DNA of 64,000 nt, from the NCBI GenBank assembly GCA_964615305.1, contig CAZTNA010000002.1:1-64000 (forward strand), written 5' to 3'. The notes below the pieces were generated by a model. It saw only the letters and a list, made by a program, of their open reading frames with translations, searched no databases and was not told where the DNA came from. Source of the DNA: Bog-950 sp964615305 (GTDB lineage: Bacteria; Bacteroidota; Bacteroidia; Chitinophagales; LD1). Shown piece by piece: positions 15,360 through 23,885 of the stretch. Position numbers and translations under genes: made by a program. Each line of letters opens with the position of its first letter. Within the stretch, counting starts at the first letter, position 1.

Positions 15360-17867
15360 TTGAAACACATCATTACCACCACATTAGTTTTTCTATCTCT
15401 TATCGTTTTCTCTCAACGCGAGGAACGCAAAATACCCTCTACACATACAGGCGCTGTTACTTCACTGGCCGTTAACTTCGATGGCTCCCGGGCGCTTACA
15501 GGCGGCACCGATGCCCGCGCTAACCTCTGGAACACCGCTACCGGTGCCAAGGTAAAAGGCTTTGGTGCGCAGGAAAAAGAAATTACCGATGTAGAGTTTA
15601 ACAGTGACGAGTCGCTCTTTGCTACTGCCAGCCGCAATATGACCATAGTAATATGGGATGGCGCTACCCAAAAACCCAAAAAGATAATGAAAGAAACTGC
15701 CGAAGTTCTTTCTATTGATTTTTACCCGTTCAACAATAACCTTATTTCTATTGATGCTGCCGGTGCCGTAAAATTATGGGATGCCAACGGAGGCAAAGTA
15801 CTCAACGAAAACTACCTGCCGCTTGACGAAAAAAACTTAACCACCGCTTCGGTTATGTTTAGCCATGATGGCAAACACATAGGCGTACACGCCAACAACA
15901 AACTGTACCTCTTTAACCACAGCAACCAAAAACTGGTGGCTACCTTTCAGGCCGCTGCCAACAAACTCAGCAAGCAAAGTTTCGACATAAGCCCCGATGG
16001 CAAATTCATGGCCTATAAAAACATGAGTGATGAACTGGTTATGGTCAATGCCGAAACCGGTGCCGTAACCCAAACCCTACCCGGTGATTTTAAGCACGAA
16101 AGCTTTTTGAGTTTTGCCAACAACTCTCAACTTCTTTTTCTGGGCACCGATAACGGCAAAGTGCAGATATACAACGTAGCCGCCAAGCGGGTGGCAAAAG
16201 AATTTATAGCACATGATGGGGTAGCAGTAGATGGCGGACTTAGCTTAAATGGCAAAGTGCTGGTTACTACCGGCACGGATCTTTCGCTCAAACGTTGGGA
16301 TGTAAGCGATTTTGCTTTCAACTTCTGTCAGGAACCCGATGCCTGCTCGCACAACGTAGCCATTAGCAGCTTAATGGTCAATGACGAAAACCAAAACGGA
16401 TTGTTAGATGCCGGTGAAAAAGCCAGCGTAAATGTTACGGTAAAAAACAACGATGCTACCGTGCTGTATGATGTTATACTTAAACTAACACCCAGCGCAG
16501 CATTAGACGGCCTCGAATTTCCTGCCGAAGTTTTTGCCGGCAACATCATGGGGGGTACTTCTAAAACCATTACCGTTCCATTGACTACTACCGCTAAACT
16601 TACCCAGGGCAGCACATCAGTAGCGGTAGATGTTACCTGCATGGGGGCCAAAATGGCTTCTAAAAACATAACACTTCAGGCGGGCAGCAGCGCCAATGCC
16701 GGTGTGGCGGTAAAGTCGTTTCAGTTTTTCTCCCCATCGGGCAAAGCCACCAAAGGCGAACCTATTACCGTGCTGGTTACTATCGAAAACATTACGCGCG
16801 TATTGGCCGAAAACGTTACGCTTAGTTTCAAACTACCGGTGGGCGTTTCAGCTATTGATAAAGTAAAAGAAACACTGCCTAAACTTGCCCCGGCCGAAAG
16901 AGCCAATATCAGCATTCAGGTTTCTACCAATGCCGATTTTAATGCCGATACCATTTCACTAGGCTTAGAACTTACCGGAGTTAGCTATACCAATGCAAAC
17001 GATTTAAAACTCTCTTTACCTATCAATAAACAAATTTACACCACCGGTGACCTACTGGCACTTGCCGAAAAAGGTTCCGGAGCCAAAACACAAACGGCAC
17101 AGGCCATTGACTTTGGCGATGGAGTAGCTATTGAAAAAATACGTTACGTAGTACTCACCATAGGTATTAATACCTACGAAGGCAGTTGGCCTAAACTAGG
17201 CAATGCCGTAAACGATGCCAAAGCTACTGCCGAAGAGTTGCAAAAAAATTATGGCTTTACCGTTAACCGCTCGCTTTACGACAAACAAGCCACCCGCGAA
17301 AACATTATTAAAGAGTTTGAGTGGCTGGTTGATAACCTGAACGAAGGCGACAACCTCTTGATTTTCTACTCCGGCCACGGTGAGTTTAAAGAAGCGCTCG
17401 ACAAAGGGTTTTGGGTGCCTTGCGATGCCACTACCAACTCTACCTCTAACCTAATATCAAATGCCGATATACAAACCTTCCTGGCGTCTATACCGGCTAA
17501 GCACACCCTGATGATTAGCGATGCCTGCTTCAGCGGTGATATTTTCCGCGGTGGCGAAAACGTGAGCAAAGAAAACAACGATAAATACTACCAACGGGCT
17601 AATTCACTCATAAGCCGCGAGGCTATAACCTCAGGCGGTATTGAACCGGTAATGGACGGTGGTAAAGACGGCCACTCTATTTTTACCTACTACATGCTCA
17701 AAGCGCTCCGCGAAAACCAAAACAAATTCGTAGATGCCGGTCAGTTATTTGAGGCTATTAAAATTCCGATTGTAAACAATAGCGATCAGGCTCCAAAATA
17801 CTCACACATAAAAAATACAGGCGATGAAGGCGGTGAGTTTATATTCTTTAAGAAAACGTTAAAGTAG
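15360..17867 (+). CDS. Exported WD40-repeat protein with C-terminal caspase (C14) domain
   Basis: 835 residues, start TTG: an in-frame stop lies at 15327 and no ATG follows before the signal peptide MKHIITTTLVFLSLIVFSQ, so TTG is the only good choice. WD40-like blades occupy about 25-320 (TGGTDARANLWNTATG, ATASRNMTIVIWDG, LKRWDV). A middle region (about 335-560) begins DENQNGLLDAGEKASVNVTV and looks like two CARDB/Ig-like domains. Residues 590-835 are a caspase-like peptidase: LTIGINTYEG, then YSGHGE with His673 and SDACFSG with Cys723, the catalytic pair of clan CD. Both residues are intact. The signal peptide places the protease in the periplasm or outside, unusual for caspase homologues. 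A TATTTTTG -7-like box lies at 15288-15295, without a good -33 element. Substrate unknown. Confidence 0.88.
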   Translation: MKHIITTTLVFLSLIVFSQREERKIPSTHTGAVTSLAVNFDGSRALTGGTDARANLWNTATGAKVKGFGAQEKEITDVEFNSDESLFATASRNMTIVIWDGATQKPKKIMKETAEVLSIDFYPFNNNLISIDAAGAVKLWDANGGKVLNENYLPLDEKNLTTASVMFSHDGKHIGVHANNKLYLFNHSNQKLVATFQAAANKLSKQSFDISPDGKFMAYKNMSDELVMVNAETGAVTQTLPGDFKHESFLSFANNSQLLFLGTDNGKVQIYNVAAKRVAKEFIAHDGVAVDGGLSLNGKVLVTTGTDLSLKRWDVSDFAFNFCQEPDACSHNVAISSLMVNDENQNGLLDAGEKASVNVTVKNNDATVLYDVILKLTPSAALDGLEFPAEVFAGNIMGGTSKTITVPLTTTAKLTQGSTSVAVDVTCMGAKMASKNITLQAGSSANAGVAVKSFQFFSPSGKATKGEPITVLVTIENITRVLAENVTLSFKLPVGVSAIDKVKETLPKLAPAERANISIQVSTNADFNADTISLGLELTGVSYTNANDLKLSLPINKQIYTTGDLLALAEKGSGAKTQTAQAIDFGDGVAIEKIRYVVLTIGINTYEGSWPKLGNAVNDAKATAEELQKNYGFTVNRSLYDKQATRENIIKEFEWLVDNLNEGDNLLIFYSGHGEFKEALDKGFWVPCDATTNSTSNLISNADIQTFLASIPAKHTLMISDACFSGDIFRGGENVSKENNDKYYQRANSLISREAITSGGIEPVMDGGKDGHSIFTYYMLKALRENQNKFVDAGQLFEAIKIPIVNNSDQAPKYSHIKNTGDEGGEFIFFKKTLK

Positions 17868-17897
17868 ATTACCAGGGTAAATAGATTTGCCTTTGCA

Positions 17898-17919
17898 GAA
17901 AAAATCCGGCCGGGCGGAT
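17898..17919 (-). terminator. Rho-independent terminator for the SPOR-like gene
   Basis: On the minus strand ATCCG-CCCGGC-CGGAT is followed by TTTTTT. It lies about 150 bp beyond the stop of the minus-strand SPOR-like gene and faces the end of the caspase gene. The stem is only 5 bp but GC-rich. Confidence 0.5.
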
Positions 17920-18069
17920 GCATGAAGCAATCTTCGGTTTTGTGAAGTACAAATTACAACTATGAAGATGGCTTCAGCATTTACTCGTATATTTTTCAGG
18001 AAAATGCTTCGCTATGGCATTTGATTGATTCTTTCTGAAAACAGCATTGAAACGAGAATAAGCAGATGC

Positions 18070-18810
18070 TTACTTCTTTTTCTTTTCCTGCTTGTCTATT
18101 TCGAGCGCCTCTTGCAAACTGGCGGGTTCTTTTTTGCCAAAGTACTTCGGGTTTTTATTCCATTCGTACACTCTTTGGCCATCTATGTATTTAGATACAA
18201 ACGCATCTTTAATTCCCATTTTACGTACGTCAGCCACAAAACTCTTGGCTATTTCTTCGTCAGGAAAATAACTGATAATGTATCGGTTCATACCATCTAC
18301 ATCTTCGTAGCCAATAAAGCGCGGCTCTGCAAAATATTTGTTGATGTTAAACTCTTTGTATAAGCCAATCTGCACTTTGTAAACTGTACCGCTTTGCGGA
18401 GCATTGTTTAACCCTGCGGGGGCGGGTACCTGTTGCCCGTTGGTTGTTTCGTCAGCCGGTGATGAACTGCCGGCAGGAGTAAATCCGTTAGCAGCATTGT
18501 ATCCCTTTAGCATTAAATTTTCTTCGTTGCATTTAATCAACTGTTTATCAAAATCGGCAATTTTATTGTCGAGTTCTGCCTGGTGCGTGGAGGAATACGC
18601 CAGGTCATCTTTTAAACGTTTAATCTCCGCTTCGTTACTGTCGAGGGTGTTATGCAGGTCTTCCATTTTTGCCTTATAACCTTCTAAATCTTTTCCGTAA
18701 GCGCTAAGTTCTGCCTTTAGTCTTTTGCGTTCTTCTTTCGAAAGTTCTTGAGCAAATACAAAAGTAAAGGCAAATGCAGATAACACTGCTGAGGTAATAA
18801 TTCTTTTCAT
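18070..18810 (-). CDS. Exported coiled-coil protein with SPOR-like C-terminal domain
   Basis: 246 residues. Start chosen at 18810 because MKRIITSAVLSAFAFTFVFAQ is a clean signal peptide and a matching promoter lies just upstream. Residues ~22-105 are highly charged and predicted coiled coil (EERKRLKAELSAYGKDLEGY). A Pro/Ala/Ser linker follows, then a SPOR-like fold (about 140-210: VYKVQIGLYKEF, YIISYFPDEEIAKSFVADVRK). SPOR domains bind denuded glycan strands of peptidoglycan at division sites; the match here is by pattern only. The tail is Lys-rich. It is divergent from the mutarotase-like gene and stands alone as a transcription unit. Confidence 0.72.
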   Translation of the reverse strand: MKRIITSAVLSAFAFTFVFAQELSKEERKRLKAELSAYGKDLEGYKAKMEDLHNTLDSNEAEIKRLKDDLAYSSTHQAELDNKIADFDKQLIKCNEENLMLKGYNAANGFTPAGSSSPADETTNGQQVPAPAGLNNAPQSGTVYKVQIGLYKEFNINKYFAEPRFIGYEDVDGMNRYIISYFPDEEIAKSFVADVRKMGIKDAFVSKYIDGQRVYEWNKNPKYFGKKEPASLQEALEIDKQEKKKK

Positions 18811-18833
18811 CTTTTGTGGAGGTGTGTTCCGGT

Positions 18834-18864
18834 CAAATGTATCAGAAGCATACACAAAAGCAAA
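18834..18864 (-). promoter_or_regulatory. Bacteroidota-type promoter of the SPOR-like gene
   Basis: On the minus strand TTTG (18861-18864) and TACATTTG (18834-18841) are separated by 19 bp, a full match to TTTG-N19-TAnnTTTG. The -7 box is 24 bp from the chosen ATG at 18810. Confidence 0.7.
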
Positions 18865-18920
18865 AGGAAGGTTCTGTAATTGTTGAATTTCTAATTCATT
18901 TGCGAGGCAAAAAAGCAACT

Positions 18921-19793
18921 ATGCATATCATTGAAAACGAGTTTCTGCGCGTGGCTGCACGCAATTACGGTGCGGAACTTACTTCTATATTTTATAAGCT
19001 CACTAATACAGAACAGTTGTGGCAGGCCGATAAAAATTTTTGGGGCTGGCACGCTCCGGTGTTGTTTCCGGTGGTAGGCCGCTGCCTGAACGATGAAATT
19101 ATTGTTGATGGAAAGAAATACGCGATGCAAAAGCACGGCTTTGCGCGGAAGAGTAATTTTAATCTGCTGGAGTTAAGCAACACCAAAATGGTATTCTCGC
19201 TTTTATATAGCGGTGATACGCTTCGTGTGTATCCCTATCAGTTTGAGTTGCTGATTGCCTATTCACTGCACGAAAATCAACTCAAAGTTTCGTACGAAGT
19301 AATAAACCGCGATCAAAAGCCCATGTGGTTTCAATTAGGCGGCCACCCGGCTTTCGCAGTTCCTTTTAATACGCAGCAGGAAACTTACAGCGATTACTAC
19401 TTAGAGTTTTCTGAAAAAGAAAATGCTGAGCGCCACTATATAGATGGCGATGGTTTTTTTGACGGCAGAAAAGAAACAGTATTGGATAACAGCAGCAGCA
19501 TTGCGCTTCGCAACGATTTGTTTAAGGATGATGCACTTATCTTTAAAGATTTGCAATCGCGCAAGGTGTGTATAAAGTGTAAGCACCATGCCAATTCGCT
19601 TACAGTAAATTTCGATGGCTTTCCGTATTTAGGTGTGTGGGCAAAAGTAAACGCCCCTTATGTATGTATTGAACCCTGGCTCGGTTGTGCCGACACGGCC
19701 GGCAAAACTCAGGAACTGAAAGATAGGGAAGGAGTGCTGATGCTTGAGCCGGGCGAAGTAATTAACCCTCATTTTGTTATCACCGTTACTTAA
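18921..19793 (+). CDS. Aldose 1-epimerase family protein
   Basis: 290 residues; start at ATG 18921, since earlier in-frame starts would overlap the divergent promoter. The whole chain fits the galactose mutarotase-like fold of the aldose 1-epimerase/LacX type: N-terminal AARNYGAELTSIFYK, VLFPVVGRC, QKHGFARKSNF (His-Gly-Phe-Ala-Arg loop), LGGHPAFAVPF with a second conserved His, and near the end the acidic CIEPWLGCAD, which carries the likely catalytic Glu. Such enzymes interconvert alpha and beta anomers of sugars in the cytoplasm; the exact sugar cannot be read from the sequence. It is followed after 13 bp by the SMR transporter gene, so the two may be cotranscribed. Confidence 0.82.
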   Translation: MHIIENEFLRVAARNYGAELTSIFYKLTNTEQLWQADKNFWGWHAPVLFPVVGRCLNDEIIVDGKKYAMQKHGFARKSNFNLLELSNTKMVFSLLYSGDTLRVYPYQFELLIAYSLHENQLKVSYEVINRDQKPMWFQLGGHPAFAVPFNTQQETYSDYYLEFSEKENAERHYIDGDGFFDGRKETVLDNSSSIALRNDLFKDDALIFKDLQSRKVCIKCKHHANSLTVNFDGFPYLGVWAKVNAPYVCIEPWLGCADTAGKTQELKDREGVLMLEPGEVINPHFVITVT

Positions 19794-19806
19794 ATAAACT
19801 ACGTCT

Positions 19807-20133
19807 ATGAATTGGTTAATACTGGTATTGGCAGGGTTGTTTGAAACCGCGTTTGCCTTTTGCTTAGGCAAAGCCAAACTGTCATCAGGTAATGAAATGT
19901 ATGTGTGGTATGCAGGTTTTACTCTATCGCTATTGGTAAGTATGGCGCTGCTGGTAAAAGCTGCTCAAACTTTACCTATGGGCACTGCCTATGCCGTTTG
20001 GACAGGTATAGGTGCCGCAGGTACCGTACTGCTCGGTATTTTGGTGTTTAAAGAGCCCGCCACCGCTTGGCGTTTGTTCTTTCTTTTTACTCTCATAGGT
20101 TCTATAGCAGGTCTTAAGTTTGTGTCGGGCTAA
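19807..20133 (+). CDS. SMR-family exporter, Gdx/SugE-like
   Basis: 108 residues with four hydrophobic helices. The essential membrane glutamate is present as Glu13 (AGLFETAF). The segment GTAYAVWTGIGAAGTVLLGI matches the Gdx (guanidinium exporter, formerly SugE) branch rather than EmrE, as does a Ser in helix 2 (LLVSMALL). In that branch dimers exchange guanidinium for protons across the inner membrane. The tryptophan usually three residues after the glutamate is Phe here. I see no guanidine riboswitch upstream; the gene follows the mutarotase-like gene closely. Confidence 0.82.
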   Translation: MNWLILVLAGLFETAFAFCLGKAKLSSGNEMYVWYAGFTLSLLVSMALLVKAAQTLPMGTAYAVWTGIGAAGTVLLGILVFKEPATAWRLFFLFTLIGSIAGLKFVSG

Positions 20134-20163
20134 TGCAGGTTTTTTGTAATGTCAAATTTCTGT

Positions 20164-20193
20164 TTTGTTTATTATCTCATCGCACTACATTTG
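20164..20193 (+). promoter_or_regulatory. Bacteroidota-type promoter of clpS
   Basis: TTTG at 20164-20167 and TACATTTG at 20186-20193 with 18 bp between them. The -7 box lies 20 bp before the clpS ATG. Confidence 0.7.
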
Positions 20194-20213
20194 CAGTTCT
20201 TAATTAGTATTCT

Positions 20214-20495
20214 ATGAATTTCGGAACTACAACTTTACTTCAACCCGAGCTAGATATTGAAGTTGACACACTGCTCGAAAACAAATTGATTGTTCACAAC
20301 GATAACTACAACACCTTTGAATGGGTTATTGAAACGCTCGTAAAAGTTTGCAAGCATAACAAAGAGCAAGCAGAGCAATGTTCCTACATCATACACCATA
20401 AAGGTAAATACGCAGTTAAGCATGGCAACTACGAAACACTAAAGCCCATGAAAGAGGCCATTGCCGAAAGGGGTATAAATGTCACCATTGAGTAG
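20214..20495 (+). CDS. clpS: ATP-dependent Clp protease adaptor ClpS
   Basis: 93 residues, the usual size. The core LIVHNDNYNTFEWVIETL carries the Asn-Asp that grip the N-terminal residue of substrates, and QAEQCSYIIHHKGKYAVKHG matches the second conserved block (usual A..I....H..G....G.). ClpS brings N-degron substrates to the ClpA/ClpC unfoldase of ClpP in the cytoplasm. No clp gene lies next to it. Its own promoter lies just upstream. Confidence 0.92.
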   Translation: MNFGTTTLLQPELDIEVDTLLENKLIVHNDNYNTFEWVIETLVKVCKHNKEQAEQCSYIIHHKGKYAVKHGNYETLKPMKEAIAERGINVTIE

Positions 20496-20552
20496 CGTTC
20501 AAGTGTAGAAAGTTTCAATCCAACGTTCACTCTCTAAAATCCAATATCACGA

Positions 20553-22151
20553 ATGGGGCAATATTTTAACCAGGAACACGAAATGTTTCGTCAGACTGTT
20601 CGCGATTTTGTTACCAAAGAAGTTACTCCGCACATTGACCAATGGGAAGAAGAAGAAAAACTTCCCCGCAGTATTTTTACCCGCATGGGCGAACTTGGTT
20701 TTTTGGGTATTAACTTCCCCGAGCAGTATGGAGGTACCAATAACGATTTTTGGTACACAGTAGTTTATCTCGAAGAATTAGCCAGAGGCGGCTTTGCAGG
20801 TCTTTCTGCTGCTGTTAGTGTTCATCAATACATGGCCACTAACCACATACTTAACGCAGGCAGCGAATTTTTGAAAGAAAAATACCTAAAGCCAAGTATT
20901 GAAGGTAAATTTGTAGGCAGCATAGCTATTTCAGAGCCGGGTGCCGGCAGCGATGTAGCTAACTTACGCTGTACCGCAAAAAGAGAAGGTGATTACTTCA
21001 TTATTAACGGCAGCAAAACTTTTATTACCAACGGGGTGTACGGAAACTTTGTAACCGTTGCCTGTAAAACAGACCCCGAAGCAGGCTTAGCAGGGGTTAG
21101 CTTAATAGTAGTTGACCAGGGTACACCCGGCTTTACTTCTAACAAGTTGAAGAAAATGGGTTGGAAAAGCAGCGACACAGCTGAATTGTTTTTCGACCAG
21201 GTAAAAGTTCCCGCTACACATTTAGTAGGTCAGCAGGGGCAGGGCTTCTTTTACATCATGGAAAGCTTTCAGTTAGAAAGATTGATAGCAGGAATATTAG
21301 CCGTATCGGGTTGCGAACGCGCTATTGAAACTACATTGAAATATATGCACGAACGTGCGGCCTTCGGCAAACCTATTGCCAAATACCAAACGCTTAGACA
21401 TACTATGAGCAATTTGATTACTGAAGTAGAGATAACAAAGCGCTTTGTGTACTACTGCTGCGATTTATTTAATCGAGGCATTTTTGCTGTTAAAGAGTGT
21501 AGCATGGCTAAAATGAAAGCCACCGAACTGGGCAAAACGGTAGCCGATGAGTGCTTACAGATGTTTGGCGGCTATGGCTATATGAGTGAGTATCCTATTG
21601 AGCGCGGATACCGCGATGCGCGTGTGGGAACTATTGTAGGCGGCACTACCGAAATTATGCTCGAGATTATATCTAAGATAGCCATTGATGGTGTAAACTA
21701 TGAGGGGGCGTACAAAAACATGAAAGGAGCACTGAAACCAGAGCCCATCAACACCCCGCAAGTACCTGGCACAGGCAGCAAAAATATTTCTTCATTAAAC
21801 AAAAACGGCAAAATGGAATCAGTTCCGCAAACAGCGCGTGAGATTGTCTACTCACTTCCGCAACGATTAAAAACAGACAAAGTTGATGACTCAGTTTCTT
21901 CAGTATTTCATTTCAAGTTAGCAGGCGATACCGGTGGTGAGTTTACCGCTGTGCTTAAAGATAAAGCAGTGGAAGTAAGCGATGGCTTAAATGGCGAAGC
22001 TACCTGTGTTATTACGGCTAAAGCTTCTGACTATGAAGATTTGGAGTTAGGCCGCGGAAACCCGCAAATGATGTTTATGATGGGCAAAATAAAAGTGAGT
22101 AACCTGGGCGAGGTGATGAAGTTTATTACGTATTTCCAACGCCTTAGCTAA
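20553..22151 (+). CDS. Acyl-CoA dehydrogenase fused to C-terminal SCP2 domain
   Basis: 532 residues. Residues 1-~395 are a full acyl-CoA dehydrogenase: ISEPGAGSDVANL (FAD/substrate loop), FQLERLIAGILAVSG, GKPIAKYQTLRH and QMFGGYGYMSEYPIERGYRDAR. The usual YEGT catalytic Glu near the C-terminus is replaced by VGGTTEI, whereas Glu242 in LERLI matches the alternative catalytic position used by isovaleryl- and long-chain acyl-CoA dehydrogenases. After a linker, residues ~425-532 are an SCP2 sterol-carrier domain (LGRGNPQMMFMMGKIKVSN) that binds acyl chains. Nearby leucine genes make a branched-chain substrate such as isovaleryl-CoA plausible, but this is inference. A strong terminator follows. 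Confidence 0.88.
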   Translation: MGQYFNQEHEMFRQTVRDFVTKEVTPHIDQWEEEEKLPRSIFTRMGELGFLGINFPEQYGGTNNDFWYTVVYLEELARGGFAGLSAAVSVHQYMATNHILNAGSEFLKEKYLKPSIEGKFVGSIAISEPGAGSDVANLRCTAKREGDYFIINGSKTFITNGVYGNFVTVACKTDPEAGLAGVSLIVVDQGTPGFTSNKLKKMGWKSSDTAELFFDQVKVPATHLVGQQGQGFFYIMESFQLERLIAGILAVSGCERAIETTLKYMHERAAFGKPIAKYQTLRHTMSNLITEVEITKRFVYYCCDLFNRGIFAVKECSMAKMKATELGKTVADECLQMFGGYGYMSEYPIERGYRDARVGTIVGGTTEIMLEIISKIAIDGVNYEGAYKNMKGALKPEPINTPQVPGTGSKNISSLNKNGKMESVPQTAREIVYSLPQRLKTDKVDDSVSSVFHFKLAGDTGGEFTAVLKDKAVEVSDGLNGEATCVITAKASDYEDLELGRGNPQMMFMMGKIKVSNLGEVMKFITYFQRLS

Positions 22152-22169
22152 CATCTAACTGCTTAGTAA

Positions 22170-22199
22170 AAAAAGGCAATCCGCGCGGGTTGCCTTTTT
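22170..22199 (+). terminator. Rho-independent terminator after the acyl-CoA dehydrogenase gene
   Basis: AAAAAGGCAA and TTGCCTTTTT form a perfect 10-bp stem, and the interior CCGCGCGG is itself self-complementary. A-run and U-run flank it, so it could work in both directions. It separates two related SCP2-domain genes. Confidence 0.9.
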
Positions 22200-22229
22200 C
22201 TTTCAGTCAGTTTATTCAATATCTATTAC

Positions 22230-23744
22230 ATGAAAATTACCGCACAGCAAATTATTGAGTCTATTCCATCGCGCTTTCGTGCTGAAAAAGCTCAAAACTA
22301 TTCAACCGTTTTTCATTTTGATATAGCCGGTGACGAAACCTTGCAATACACGGTTTCTATAATGAACAACCAATGCTTTTTACAACAGGGTTTAACAGGT
22401 AGTGCTGATTGCGTTGTAAAAACTAAAGCATCGATGTATGTAGATTTAGAAACCGGAAAAGCAAATCCGCAAATGGCGTTAATGATGGGTAAAGTAAAGG
22501 TTTCAAACATTGCTGCTATGATGCAGTTTGCGAAATGTTTTAGAAAGTTTACTGTGCCTGACGCTAATACACTAACAAAAATTTCTCACGCTCGCTCTGC
22601 GAAACAAGGGCCGCTGGCTGGTGTAAAAATTATTGATTTCACGCGCTTGCTTCCCGGCCCCTTGGCTACCATGTTTTTAGCTGATATGGGCGCTGATGTA
22701 ATTAAAGTTGAAGACCCCGACAACCCGGACTATGTACGCGATTTTGAACCGCGTATCTATGGCACAAGTATGTTTTACCTCTCATTAAACAGAAACAAAC
22801 GAAGTTTGGCTGTAAATTATCTTTCAGCACCTGGCAAACAGATTATTTACAACCTGGTAAAAACTGCCGATGTGCTTATCGAGCAATTTCGGCCGGGAGT
22901 AATGAAAGAAATGGGCTTTGGTTACGAAGAACTCTCGAAGCTGAATCCTAAATTGATTTATGTTTCAATCACCGGATATGGTCAAACATCATCAAAGGCC
23001 ATGCATGCCGGTCATGATTTAAACTATGTAGGCATTGCCGGAGCGCTTGGTATTACAGGCACAGAGAATAATGATGTTGTGATTCCGGGTTTTCAGTTAG
23101 CCGATGTGGGAGGTGGAAGTTATATGGCTATGAATGCCGTAACTACCGCCTTATATCAGCGCGAAAAAACAGGAAAAGGCGAGTGGATAGATGTTGCCAT
23201 GACAGACGCTGCTTTGCCATTCAGTGTTTTGCAGTTTGCAGCACATCAGGGCGCTAAACAAAATATAAACCGGGCAAAGTTTGAATTAAGTGGTGCGTTA
23301 GCTAACTACAATGTTTATAAGTGCAAAGACGGCAAGTATGTAGCGCTTGGAAGTTTAGAACCAAAGTTTTGGAGCATTTTTTGTGCTCGGGTAAACAAAC
23401 CTGAATGGGGCGAAAAGTTTTTATTACAAGGTGATGAGTTGCAAAAACTTATTCAGGAAGTCCGCGAATTGTTTCTCACCAAAACACGCTATGAATGGCT
23501 GCAATATTTTCTGAACGATGATTTCTGTTTTTCAACTATCAATGATTTAAACGAAATTGAAAATGATGAATATCTAAACGAGCGCAACATGTTTGTTGTA
23601 AATCAACATAGTGCTGTGGGTGAATACAAAACAATTAATCAACCACTTAAATTTTTGTGCAACAGTTTTGCAAACAATTGGAGTGCCCCTGAACTGGGTG
23701 AAGATAATGATGCAATTACTCAGGAGTTAAACTCTGTAAAGTAA
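22230..23744 (+). CDS. SCP2 domain fused to CaiB/BaiF (AMACR-like) enzyme
   Basis: 504 residues. Residues 1-~112 are an SCP2 domain clearly related to the one ending the upstream gene (LETGKANPQMALMMGKVKVSN). Residues ~130-504 are a class III CoA-transferase fold: GVKIIDFTRLLPGPLATMFLADMGADVIKVE, EQFRPGVMKEMGFGYEEL, SITGYGQ. His262 in AGHDLNY and Asp292 in ADVGGGS are 30 residues apart, as are the catalytic His/Asp pair of alpha-methylacyl-CoA racemases, so a racemase of 2-methyl-branched acyl-CoA is favoured over a true CoA-transferase. The upstream acyl-CoA dehydrogenase suits such a substrate. The fused SCP2 domain might present the acyl-CoA. The gene has its own 5' region after the terminator. 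Confidence 0.85.
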   Translation: MKITAQQIIESIPSRFRAEKAQNYSTVFHFDIAGDETLQYTVSIMNNQCFLQQGLTGSADCVVKTKASMYVDLETGKANPQMALMMGKVKVSNIAAMMQFAKCFRKFTVPDANTLTKISHARSAKQGPLAGVKIIDFTRLLPGPLATMFLADMGADVIKVEDPDNPDYVRDFEPRIYGTSMFYLSLNRNKRSLAVNYLSAPGKQIIYNLVKTADVLIEQFRPGVMKEMGFGYEELSKLNPKLIYVSITGYGQTSSKAMHAGHDLNYVGIAGALGITGTENNDVVIPGFQLADVGGGSYMAMNAVTTALYQREKTGKGEWIDVAMTDAALPFSVLQFAAHQGAKQNINRAKFELSGALANYNVYKCKDGKYVALGSLEPKFWSIFCARVNKPEWGEKFLLQGDELQKLIQEVRELFLTKTRYEWLQYFLNDDFCFSTINDLNEIENDEYLNERNMFVVNQHSAVGEYKTINQPLKFLCNSFANNWSAPELGEDNDAITQELNSVK

Positions 23745-23834
23745 CATTAAGTTGGGCGGTTACTTATGTAGAAAAACAATTTCTGTTTTAATTCCGTAAA
23801 AATACAACACTAACACTTGAGCTATGGAGTGTTG

Positions 23835-23865
23835 TTTGCTGTTTAATTTCAAAAACATTTATTTG
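23835..23865 (+). promoter_or_regulatory. Probable topA promoter
   Basis: TTTG at 23835-23838 and TTTATTTG at 23858-23865 with 19 bp between; the -7 box has one mismatch to TAnnTTTG. It lies 20 bp before the topA ATG. Confidence 0.45.
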
Positions 23866-23885
23866 CCGCTCACTAAAAATCAGGC

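Noticed and set aside
19794..19806. Guanidine riboswitch before the Gdx-like gene
   Set aside because: Only 13 bases separate it from the upstream gene, too short for such an element.
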